This document shows, piece by piece, positions 1 through 6,299 of a stretch of DNA of 6,763 nucleotides; position 1 is the first letter of the stretch, and each line of letters starts with the position of its first letter. Both the position numbers and the translations under genes were made by a program. The notes below the pieces were generated by a model. The model saw only the letters and a list, made by a program, of their open reading frames with translations, ran no database searches and had not been told where the DNA came from. The DNA is from Rhodocyclaceae bacterium (GTDB taxonomy: Bacteria; Pseudomonadota; Gammaproteobacteria; Burkholderiales; Rhodocyclaceae), in the NCBI GenBank assembly GCA_018262875.1, contig JADFDL010000089.1:1-6763 (forward strand), in the 5' to 3' direction.

Positions 1-7
1 CAAGGAA

Positions 8-1420
8 TCAGGCGACGCGGAAATTCTTGAACTGCCAGGGATCTTCCCGGTCGAGTTCTTCCTCGAAGAGCACGCTGCGGTCGGCGAGCGGCGTCCACTC
101 GCTGTACGTCCCCACCACTTCGCCGAGGTAGGGTCGGATGAAATCGAGGATCTGCTCGTGATCCAGTTCCTCGGGCTCGACCACGCCGCGGCCCGGATGC
201 CGCAGCGCCCAGATCACGCCGGCCACGACCGGCGCCGTCACCTGCAGGCTGGTGGCGCTGTTGTGCGGAGCGAGCCGGCGAGCCTCCTGGATGGAAAGCC
301 GCGAGCCGTACCAGAAGGCGCCCTTGGCGTGGCCCATCAGCAGCACGCCCAGCTCATCCACGCCGGAGACGATCTCGTCCTTGACCAGGCGGTGCGACGC
401 CTGCATCTGCCAGTTGCGTCCGGCCAGTTCATGCACCGACAGCACCGTGTCGTCGGAGGGATGGTAGGCGTAATGCACGGTCGGCCGGTAGACCGGGCCG
501 CCCTCCTCGTCGATGCTTAGATAATCGGCCAGGGAAATCGACTCGCTGTGGGTGATGAGAAAGCCGTCGATTGGTCCGGCCAACGGCGTCCAGGTGCGCA
601 CGCGGGTGCTGGCGCCGGGCCGGGCCAGGTAGATGGCGGCTTTGCAGCCGGTTTTGTGGCGGCAGCCGTCGGCGGGGAAGTGGCGCTCATGGCTGCCCCA
701 GCCCAGTTCGGCAGGCTGGCAGCCCTCGCCGACGAAGCCTTCCACCGACCAGGTGTTTACGAACTCGCCGGGTGACTTGCGCGGTGCGGCCACCTGGCTG
801 TCGCGCTCGGCGATGTGGATGGTGCGGATATTCAGGTCGCGCGCCAGTCGCGCCCAGCCGGCGCGGTCCTTCGGCGCGCCGGCCGGGCGTCCGCAGTCGC
901 GCGCGATGTGGAGCAATGCTTCCTTGACCAGGTGCGAAACCATGCCCGGATTGGCGCCGTGGGTGATGACGGCAGTCGGCGCGCCGGGGTGCTTCAGGGC
1001 CAGCGCCTTCTCGCGCAGGGCATAGTTCGTGCGCATGGCCGGCGTGGTCGAGGCGTCCGTGTAGCCGCCGGCCCAGGGCTCGATGCAGGTATCGATGTAG
1101 GCGGCGCCGCACTCCTGGCAGAGCGTGATGAGGGCAATACTGGAGACGTCGGTGGAGCAGTTGATCAGGAGATCGCCGCGGCCGAGGCGCGGTTCCAGCA
1201 GGGCGCGGTAATTGGCGGGGGTAAGCGGTGTGTCGTGGAAGGCGACGCCATGCTCGGCGGCCACCTTGCGACCTTTCTCGTCGCCGGTCACGATGGAAAT
1301 CTGCTCCGGCTTCAGGTCGATATGGCGCAGCAACAGGGGCAGCGTGCCCTGACCGATCGAGCCGAAGCCCACCATGACGATACGGCCGGAAAAGGCCAGC
1401 GCTTTACGGTTTCCTCCCAA
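8..1420 (-). CDS. hss: Homospermidine synthase
   Basis: A complete 470-residue protein of the bacterial homospermidine synthase family, which has a saccharopine-dehydrogenase-like Rossmann fold. The family uses NAD in a cytosolic, redox-neutral reaction that moves an aminobutyl group onto putrescine to make sym-homospermidine. The sequence shows an N-terminal NAD-binding loop, VGFGSIG at residues 17-23 (glycines 18, 20 and 23). It also has STDVSS (D91), GANPGMVS (N157), HIAERD (E205) and TWSVEG (W224). From memory, these match the Asp, Asn, Glu and Trp active-site residues of the Blastochloris viridis enzyme with a small offset. Length is close to the family norm of about 475. There is no upstream in-frame ATG before the stop at 1466-1468, so the start is TTG at 1420-1418, backed by a good ribosome site. 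The first internal ATG (M16) would cut into the NAD loop. It is divergent from the DUF454 gene; no polyamine partner gene lies in the window. The family call is firm; the exact start is less so. Confidence 0.93.
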   Translation of the reverse strand: MGGNRKALAFSGRIVMVGFGSIGQGTLPLLLRHIDLKPEQISIVTGDEKGRKVAAEHGVAFHDTPLTPANYRALLEPRLGRGDLLINCSTDVSSIALITLCQECGAAYIDTCIEPWAGGYTDASTTPAMRTNYALREKALALKHPGAPTAVITHGANPGMVSHLVKEALLHIARDCGRPAGAPKDRAGWARLARDLNIRTIHIAERDSQVAAPRKSPGEFVNTWSVEGFVGEGCQPAELGWGSHERHFPADGCRHKTGCKAAIYLARPGASTRVRTWTPLAGPIDGFLITHSESISLADYLSIDEEGGPVYRPTVHYAYHPSDDTVLSVHELAGRNWQMQASHRLVKDEIVSGVDELGVLLMGHAKGAFWYGSRLSIQEARRLAPHNSATSLQVTAPVVAGVIWALRHPGRGVVEPEELDHEQILDFIRPYLGEVVGTYSEWTPLADRSVLFEEELDREDPWQFKNFRVA

Positions 1421-1425
1421 TTTCT

Positions 1426-1432
1426 CTCCCCT
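1426..1432 (-). promoter_or_regulatory. Shine-Dalgarno site supporting the TTG start of hss
   Basis: On the minus strand AGGGGAG is followed by five bases and then TTG. No in-frame ATG or GTG lies between the upstream stop and this codon, so this site decides the start. A second purine run, GGAGGAAA, lies just inside the gene but has no ATG, GTG or TTG at a suitable distance in frame. Confidence 0.65.
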
Positions 1433-1465
1433 AAAAACCTTTCCGCGGCCCTTTGGGCGACATGG

Positions 1466-1480
1466 TTATATATTACGTAA
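1466..1480. promoter_or_regulatory. AT-rich patch in the divergent intergenic region, possible promoter core
   Basis: The stretch TATATATTACGTAA, with its palindrome TTACGTAA at 1473-1480, is the only clearly AT-rich spot between hss and the DUF454 gene. On the minus strand it offers TAATAT or TATAAC as a -10 element about 45-50 bases from the hss start. No convincing -35 hexamer was found at normal spacing. It could be a promoter core, an operator, or neither. Confidence 0.3.
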
Positions 1481-1551
1481 GGCCGCGCAGGATAAAGGAA
1501 ATTCCGAAAAAATACAATGCCGTGGAACAAGCCTGAGACCGATTTACGCCG

Positions 1552-1582
1552 TTTCACCGGCTGTCCCCGCCGCGCGTACAAT
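1552..1582 (+). promoter_or_regulatory. Candidate sigma-70 promoter for the DUF454 gene
   Basis: TACAAT at 1577-1582 is a good -10 hexamer placed about 25 bases before the ATG at 1608. A weak -35 (TTTCAC at 1552-1557, or TTCACC one base on) lies 18-19 bases upstream, slightly longer than ideal. This is pattern matching only. Confidence 0.35.
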
Positions 1583-1607
1583 CGCCCCTTCTCCGGGGAA
1601 CGGACGG

Positions 1608-2039
1608 ATGCGGAAGCGCCTGGAAAAAATCGATTACAGCGCCGAAATGAGACGGCACGACTCGCCGGCCGTGCGCCTGCTGTTTGTCGCGCTGGGCACG
1701 CTCTTCGTTTTGCTGGGCATTGCCGGCGCCCTCCTTCCCGTGCTGCCGACCACTCCGTTCATGCTGCTGGCCGCCGCCTGCTATGCCCGCGCCTCGACGC
1801 GCTTCTACAACTGGCTGCTCAACAACGCCGCCTTTGGTCCCACCATCCTCGAATGGCGGCGCCATCGCAGCATCCCCTGGCGCGTCAAGCTCAGCGCCAT
1901 AGCCCTGATGGCCGCGACGTTGAGCATCTCCATCGTTTTCTTCGTGCCCTGGCCCGAGTTGCAGGTCGCGCTGGCGCTGTTTGGCCTGCTGCTCGGCACC
2001 TATCTCTACCGCATTCCCTCGCGCGATCGGCCACGCTAA
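1608..2039 (+). CDS. DUF454 (YbaN-type) small inner-membrane protein
   Basis: A 143-residue membrane protein of the DUF454 family, to which E. coli YbaN belongs. Its molecular function is not known. The family signature is clear: a hydrophobic helix (about 22-43) running into LPVLPTTPF at residues 43-51, then a hydrophobic stretch, then a conserved block with arginine, tyrosine and tryptophan (RFYNWLLNN, 65-73), FGPTILEWRRHRSIP, and a basic K94. Two more membrane helices follow at about 93-113 and 116-134, and the tail is basic. The start at 1608 was chosen because GGGGA lies about 9 bases upstream; an in-frame ATG at 1647 lacks a ribosome site. The frame is open further upstream, but that translation does not look like family sequence. 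Its stop codon lies two bases before the palindromic element, so any transcript continuing to rsmB must cross that element. Confidence 0.85.
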   Translation: MRKRLEKIDYSAEMRRHDSPAVRLLFVALGTLFVLLGIAGALLPVLPTTPFMLLAAACYARASTRFYNWLLNNAAFGPTILEWRRHRSIPWRVKLSAIALMAATLSISIVFFVPWPELQVALALFGLLLGTYLYRIPSRDRPR

Positions 2040-2041
2040 GA

Positions 2042-2069
2042 GCTTGCTAAGGAATAAATTGTCCATGCG
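2042..2069 (+). repeat. Left terminal inverted repeat of the palindromic element
   Basis: The repeat starts GCTTG, has one mismatching base (C2047 opposite A2298), and then contains the perfect 22-nt block 2048-2069 with core GGAATAAATTGTCCATGCG. It pairs with 2276-2303. It begins two bases after the stop codon of the DUF454 gene. Confidence 0.9.
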
Positions 2070-2168
2070 TTACCCCCAGAAAGTTCGCAGGCTAGGCGTG
2101 GCGAGGAAAGCGTGGTTATTCCACGCCGACGAGCCACAACGACGCATGCGGGCTTTCTGGGGGATAAC
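2069..2168 (+). repeat. Arm 1: long hairpin of the palindromic element
   Basis: The basal stem pairs 2069-2088 with 2148-2168. It contains CCCCCAGAAAG (2073-2083) against CTTTCTGGGGG (2153-2163), one bulged A at 2164, and two T-G wobble positions. Further in, GTGGC (2098-2102) can pair with GCCAC (2133-2137). The tip is a hairpin, GCGTGG-TTATT-CCACGC, at 2110-2126. These pairings were read by eye; no folding energy was computed. Confidence 0.8.
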
Positions 2169-2175
2169 CCTCCGG

Positions 2176-2276
2176 GGCCTGGCGTATTCGGGCGCATGGC
2201 GGCGTTGCAGGCTCCTTATGTGGAATAACCACATCGCGTCACCTGCGTCTTGCCCTGCACCCGAATACACCAGGCC
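2176..2276 (-). repeat. Arm 2: long hairpin of the palindromic element, inverted copy of arm 1
   Basis: The basal stem pairs 2176-2195 with 2257-2276 (18 of 20 Watson-Crick; the two exceptions are wobble pairs on the minus strand). Inside, GCAGG (2207-2211) can pair with CCTGC (2242-2246). The tip is ATGTGG-AATAA-CCACAT at 2218-2234. Its inner 13 bases (2220-2232) are the exact reverse complement of the arm 1 tip (2112-2124), so this arm is read as an inverted copy of the same module. Confidence 0.8.
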
Positions 2277-2303
2277 GCATGGACAATTTATTCCTTAACA
2301 AGC
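2276..2303 (-). repeat. Right terminal inverted repeat of the palindromic element
   Basis: This is the reverse complement of 2042-2069 with a single mismatch. It overlaps the last base of arm 2 by one position, so the three stems meet with almost no unpaired bases at the junction. It ends 17 bases before the rsmB start codon. Confidence 0.9.
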
Positions 2304-2320
2304 CCTGAGCATTCCCCATC

Positions 2321-3610
2321 ATGCTCCTTGCCGAAACATCGCTCGCCTACGCCCTGCACGGCGCCGCCACGGCCGTCGCCGAGGTCATCGCCGGGCGCAA
2401 CCTGAACGAAGCGCTGGCCGGCCTCCGGCGCGATCGACCGGGTCTGCCGCCCGGCCAGCGCGGCGCCATGCAGGATCTCGCCTATGGCGCGCTGCGCCGC
2501 TTCGGCCGCGACGATTTCCACCTGTCGCGCCTGATGGACACGCCGCCGCGCGACGGCCAGGTGCGGGCGCTGCTTCTCGTGGCATTGTCGCGCCTGGCGG
2601 TGCGGCCGGAGGAAGCGCATACCATCGTCGACCAGGCCGTCGAGGCGGCTGGCGTCGTCGCGCGCGGCAGGTACAAGGCGCTCGTCAATGGCGTACTGCG
2701 CAATTTTCAGCGCCGCCGCGCCGAGCTGGAGACCGCCGCCCTGCAGGACGAAGTCGCCCGCTGGCAGCACCCGCGCTGGTGGATCGCCCGCCTGCGCCGC
2801 GCGCATCCGGACGACTGGCAGGCGATTCTCGCAGCCGGCAACGGGCGTCCGCCGATGACGCTGCGGGCCAACCGCCGCCGTATTGCGGAGACTGACTTTC
2901 TGGCGCGGCTGGCGCAGGCGGACATCGGCGCCCGCCTCGTCGAAGGCGGGGCCATCCTGCTGGAGCGCCCGCTGCCGGTGGAACGCCTGCCCGGCTTCGC
3001 CGAAGGGCTCGTCTCCGTGCAGGATGCCGGCGCGCAGCGCGCTGCACCGCTGCTGGAGGTACACGACGGCATGCGCGTGCTCGATGCCTGCGCCGCGCCG
3101 GGCGGCAAGACGGCGCATATCCTTGAGACCGCCGCAGTCGATCTGCTGGCGCTGGATGCCGATGCCGGCCGCGCGCTGCGCATTTCCGAAAACCTGTTCC
3201 GCCTTGGCCTGCAGGCGCGCGTCCAGCCGGCCGATTGCCGCGAGGTGGATGCCTGGTGGGACGGCCGCGAATTCGACCGCATCCTCGCCGACGTGCCGTG
3301 CATGGCTTCCGGCGTGGTGCGCCGCCACCCCGACGCCAAGTGGCTGCGGCGCGAGAAGGACATCGCGCAATTCGCCCGCACGCAGGGCGAAATCCTCGAT
3401 GCGCTGTGGCGGGTGCTCGCGCCCGGTGGTAAATTGCTGTATTCGACGTGCTCGCTCTTCCCAGAGGAGAACAGCCGCCAGGTCGCGGCCTTTGCCGCGC
3501 GACAAGAAGATTGCATGCGACTGCCGATCGCGGGCGCACCCGGACTGCAGTTGCTGCCAACCGAAGAACATGACGGTTTTTACTACGCCCTTCTGGAAAA
3601 GCAGGCCTGA
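2321..3610 (+). CDS. rsmB: 16S rRNA (cytosine-967-C5)-methyltransferase RsmB
   Basis: A 429-residue protein, the same length as E. coli RsmB (Sun/Fmu). The enzyme methylates C5 of cytosine 967 in 16S rRNA using S-adenosylmethionine in the cytosol. An N-terminal NusB-like helical RNA-binding domain covers roughly residues 5-135. The C-terminal Rossmann methyltransferase domain holds the SAM loop DACAAPGGK (255-263), an acidic motif LDAD (D279, D281), motif IV DVPCMASG with C327 after P326, and motif VI YSTCS with the probable catalytic C377. It closes with DGFYYALLEK (418-427). All key residues are present. The start at 2321 is the first ATG after an in-frame stop at 2306-2308, but it has no good Shine-Dalgarno site. 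In many betaproteobacteria this gene follows def and fmt; here the palindromic element and the DUF454 gene lie upstream. Its 3' end overlaps the DUF4390 gene by 41 nt. Confidence 0.96.
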   Translation: MLLAETSLAYALHGAATAVAEVIAGRNLNEALAGLRRDRPGLPPGQRGAMQDLAYGALRRFGRDDFHLSRLMDTPPRDGQVRALLLVALSRLAVRPEEAHTIVDQAVEAAGVVARGRYKALVNGVLRNFQRRRAELETAALQDEVARWQHPRWWIARLRRAHPDDWQAILAAGNGRPPMTLRANRRRIAETDFLARLAQADIGARLVEGGAILLERPLPVERLPGFAEGLVSVQDAGAQRAAPLLEVHDGMRVLDACAAPGGKTAHILETAAVDLLALDADAGRALRISENLFRLGLQARVQPADCREVDAWWDGREFDRILADVPCMASGVVRRHPDAKWLRREKDIAQFARTQGEILDALWRVLAPGGKLLYSTCSLFPEENSRQVAAFAARQEDCMRLPIAGAPGLQLLPTEEHDGFYYALLEKQA

Positions 3611-4181
3611 CGCGCGCGCGTTCTTCCGCCTGCTGGCGCTGGCGGTGCTGCTGCTCTGCGCGCCGCTTGCCGGCGCCGCCGAGATCGAGGTGAAAAGCGC
3701 CGACATTACGCTCGGCGAGGACGCCTGGCAGATCGATGCCGAATTCGGCATCGATCTCGGCCATTACCTGGAAGAAGTCGTCTCGCGCGGCGTGGCGCTT
3801 TATTTCGTCGCCGAATTCGATCTGACCAAGGCACGCTGGTTCTGGATGGACGAGCATGTCGCCGGCCGCAAGCAGACCTGGCGCCTTTCCTACAACGCCC
3901 TGACGCGCCAGTACCGCCTGTCTTCCGGCGCCCTGCACCAGAACTTCGCCACGCTGGGGGAGGCGCTGGGCGTGCTGGCGCGCTTGCGCAACTGGGCGGT
4001 GGCGGACAAGGCCCAAATCAAGGCGGGCGAACCCTATAACGCCGCCCTGCGCCTGAAGCTAGACCTCACCCAATTGCCCAAGCCCTTCCAGGTGACCGCC
4101 ATCGGCAACAAGGACTGGAACATCACGGCCGAAGTGAAGCGCTGGAGCTTCACGCCGCCGTCCGAAGGCGCTGCAAAATGA
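3570..4181 (+). CDS. Exported DUF4390 protein of unknown function
   Basis: A 203-residue protein matching the DUF4390 family, which is typically found between rsmB and ntrY in betaproteobacteria. No biochemical role is known. The N-terminus has basic residues (K10, R12, R16, R20), a leucine-rich core (21-33) and AGAA at 34-37, giving a type I signal peptide cut after about residue 36 or 37. Cys30 lies in the core, but its context (LLLC) does not fit a lipobox. The mature part, of about 165 residues, looks beta-rich, with an acidic DAEFGIDLGHYLEEVVSRGV segment and several aromatic residues, and no further membrane helix. The ATG at 3570 is the only plausible start and lies inside rsmB; GAAGA just upstream is a weak ribosome site. 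The stop overlaps the ntrY start as ATGA, so translational coupling on both sides is likely. A role beside NtrY in the periplasm is only inferred. Confidence 0.85.
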   Translation: MTVFTTPFWKSRPDARAFFRLLALAVLLLCAPLAGAAEIEVKSADITLGEDAWQIDAEFGIDLGHYLEEVVSRGVALYFVAEFDLTKARWFWMDEHVAGRKQTWRLSYNALTRQYRLSSGALHQNFATLGEALGVLARLRNWAVADKAQIKAGEPYNAALRLKLDLTQLPKPFQVTAIGNKDWNITAEVKRWSFTPPSEGAAK

Positions 4182-6286
4182 GAGCGCTGCTCATCGTCGC
4201 CGCTTTGCTGGCGGGCGTTCTGCTCTTCCTGCTGACATCCGCCACGGCCAACACGGCCCTCTTTGCCGGCCAGTACCGCCTGCTGCTGGGCTTCACCGCC
4301 GCGGTTGCCGCTACGCTGCTCGGGCTGGTCCTGTGGCAGTTGCGCCAGCTCTGGCGCGAGCATCGCGCCGAGGTATTCGGTTCGCGCCTCAAGCTGCGCC
4401 TGATGCTGATGTTCGTGCTGATGGCGGTCGGTCCCGGCGTGCTGGTGTATGCCGTTTCCCTGCAGTTCGCCGTGAAGAGCATCGAGTCCTGGTTCGACGT
4501 GCGGGTGGACAAGGCGCTCGAAGGCGGCCTCACGCTCGGCCGCAATGCCCTCGACTACCTGCTCGCCGACCTGTCGGAGAAGGGGCGCGCCATGGCACTC
4601 GACCTCGGCGATACGCCGGGCGGCGCGCGCGCGACAAAATTGAACCTTCTGCGCGAGCAGGCCGGCGTGCAGGGCGCCACCTTGCTCTCGACCGGTGGCC
4701 AGGTGATTGCCAACAGCAGCACCGGCGAACGCGCCACGCTGCTGCCCGACCTGCCTTCGCCCGCGCAACTGCGCCAGGCGCGCCAGGGCCGCGGCCTGTC
4801 CACGGTGGAAGGCGACGCGACGACCGGGCTGACGCTGCGCGTGCTGGTGCCGGTGGTGGCGCTCACTTTTTCCGGCGAAACGCAGGTGCTGCTGCTGTCC
4901 CAGGCGGTGCCGGCCGCGATCGCCTCCAGCGCCGAGAGCGTGCAGGCGGTCTATCGCGACTACCAGGAGCTGACGCTGGCGAAGAGCAGCCTGAAATGGA
5001 TGTACACCCTGACGCTGACCCTGGCGCTGCTGCTTTCCCTGTTTGCCGCCATCGCGCTGGCCTTCCTGCTGGCGCGCCGGCTTTCCGCGCCGCTGTCCAT
5101 CCTCGCCCGCGGCACCGAGGCGGTGGCGGCGGGCGATTATTCGCCGCGCGAGACGGTCTCCACGCGCGACGAGCTGGGCGTGCTGACGCAGTCCTTCAGC
5201 CAGATGACGCGCCAACTCGGCGAGGCGCGCGCGCAGGCGGAAAAAAGTCGCGCCGAGACGGAAGCCGCGCGCGCCTACCTGGAAAGCGTGCTGGGCAACC
5301 TGTCGGCAGGCGTGCTGGCCTTCGACGCCGCCAGCCGGCTGCGTGCCGCCAACGACGGCGCGCGCGCCATCCTGCACGATGACCTGGCCGATGCGCTGAA
5401 GCAGCCCTTGACTGCCTGGATTCGGCACCTGGAATTGCGCGACGCCATCGTTGCCGGCTGCGGCGAGCAGTCCGGCGAGTGGCGGCGCGAGATCGAGATG
5501 CAGAACGGCGCCGGCGTGCCGCAGGCGCTGCTGGTGCGCGGCTCGCGCCTGCCGGAGGCCTCCGGCGGCGGCTGCGTCGTGGTGTTCGACGATATCACCC
5601 AGCTCATCGCCGCGCAGCGCTCGGCCGCCTGGGGCGAGGTGGCGCGGCGCCTGGCGCACGAGATCAAGAATCCGCTGACGCCGATCCAGCTTTCCGCAGA
5701 ACGCTTGCAGCACAAGCTGGCGGACAAGCTGTCCGGCGCCGAGCGCCAGATGCTGGAGCGCTCGACGCAGACCATCGTGAACCAGGTCGAGGCCATGAAG
5801 CACATGGTGAACGATTTCCGCGACTACGCCCGCATGCCGCCGCCGCAGCTCGGCGCGCTCGACCTGAATGCCCTGGTGGAGGAAGTGCTCGGCTTGTATG
5901 AAACTTCGCGCGCAAGCGTGACGGTGGAGCTCGCCGAAGGGCTGCCGCACGTGGCGGGCGATGCGGCGCAATTGCGCCAGGTGATCCATAACCTGGTCGC
6001 CAATGCCGAGGATGCGCTGGGCGAGACGGCCGAGCCGGAAATCCGCATCGCCACGCGCGCCGAGGGGCGCGGCGCGCTGCTCTCGGTGAGCGACAACGGC
6101 AGCGGTTTTCCCAAGGAAATCCTCGCCCATGCCTTCGAACCCTATGTGACAACCAAGGCGAAGGGCACCGGGCTGGGCCTCGCCATCGTCAAGAAGATCG
6201 TCGACGAGCACCACGGCCAGATCGAGATCGTCAACGCCGCCCCGCGCGGCGCGCAGGTGAGGATACGGCTGCCGCTGGCAGCGTGA
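4178..6286 (+). CDS. ntrY: NtrY-type membrane sensor histidine kinase
   Basis: A complete 702-residue kinase that phosphorylates its partner regulator NtrX, a pair linked in other bacteria to nitrogen metabolism and redox control. Three N-terminal membrane helices (about 4-21, 34-55 and 73-95) are followed by an extracytoplasmic region (about 96-273) and a fourth helix (274-298). Next come a HAMP linker (about 299-353) leading into a coiled stretch rich in Ala, Glu and Arg, then a PAS-like domain (about 362-475). The kinase core has the H-box RRLAHEIKNPL with phospho-accepting His494, the N-box with N609, the G1 motif DNGSGF (639-644), the F-box HAFEPYVTTK (651-660) and the G2 motif KGTGLGLA (662-669). 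GAAGG lies about 9 bases before the ATG, which overlaps the DUF4390 stop. The layout and the following ntrX gene favour NtrY over other kinases. The sensed signal cannot be read from the sequence. Confidence 0.93.
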   Translation: MRALLIVAALLAGVLLFLLTSATANTALFAGQYRLLLGFTAAVAATLLGLVLWQLRQLWREHRAEVFGSRLKLRLMLMFVLMAVGPGVLVYAVSLQFAVKSIESWFDVRVDKALEGGLTLGRNALDYLLADLSEKGRAMALDLGDTPGGARATKLNLLREQAGVQGATLLSTGGQVIANSSTGERATLLPDLPSPAQLRQARQGRGLSTVEGDATTGLTLRVLVPVVALTFSGETQVLLLSQAVPAAIASSAESVQAVYRDYQELTLAKSSLKWMYTLTLTLALLLSLFAAIALAFLLARRLSAPLSILARGTEAVAAGDYSPRETVSTRDELGVLTQSFSQMTRQLGEARAQAEKSRAETEAARAYLESVLGNLSAGVLAFDAASRLRAANDGARAILHDDLADALKQPLTAWIRHLELRDAIVAGCGEQSGEWRREIEMQNGAGVPQALLVRGSRLPEASGGGCVVVFDDITQLIAAQRSAAWGEVARRLAHEIKNPLTPIQLSAERLQHKLADKLSGAERQMLERSTQTIVNQVEAMKHMVNDFRDYARMPPPQLGALDLNALVEEVLGLYETSRASVTVELAEGLPHVAGDAAQLRQVIHNLVANAEDALGETAEPEIRIATRAEGRGALLSVSDNGSGFPKEILAHAFEPYVTTKAKGTGLGLAIVKKIVDEHHGQIEIVNAAPRGAQVRIRLPLAA

Positions 6287-6299
6287 GAAACGGAACAGC

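Larger units (their letters stand above)
2042..2303. repeat. 262-bp T-shaped palindromic intergenic element
   Basis: This element fills the gap between the DUF454 stop and rsmB. Its two 28-nt ends are inverted copies of each other (27 of 28 match). They enclose two long imperfect hairpins, 2069-2168 and 2176-2276, separated by only 7 bases, so a single strand can fold into a terminal stem with two arms. It resembles the layout of MITE-type elements, of REPINs (inverted pairs of REP hairpins), or of T-shaped viral terminal repeats, but it is larger than usual REPINs. It matches no family that could be named with certainty. No clear target-site duplication is visible; TA dinucleotides at 2048-2049 and 2296-2297 lie just inside the ends. 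Open frames run across it on both strands, but they mirror each other because of the inverted symmetry and are not taken as genes. Confidence 0.85.

Noticed and set aside
815..1480. Plus-strand open frame opposite hss
   Set aside because: It is antisense to a gene with clear NAD-binding and active-site motifs, and its translation resembles no known family.
1497..1505. Short palindrome GGAAATTCC in the divergent intergenic region
   Set aside because: Nine bases is too short to separate from chance, and no second copy was seen nearby.
2153..2168. Arm 1 as an intrinsic transcription terminator for the DUF454 gene
   Set aside because: The stem is strong, but it is followed by ATAACCC with no run of T on the plus strand, and no T run follows on the other strand either. 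Attenuation is possible, but a classical Rho-independent terminator is not supported.
2042..2303. CRISPR array or integron attC site
   Set aside because: There are no regularly spaced direct repeats with unique spacers. No attC-type RYYYAAC/GTTRRRY core pair could be placed, and the symmetry is inverted around a centre with two arms.
2288..3751. Long minus-strand open frame opposite rsmB
   Set aside because: The plus strand encodes RsmB with all catalytic motifs; the antisense translation shows no recognisable domain and even runs into the inverted repeat.
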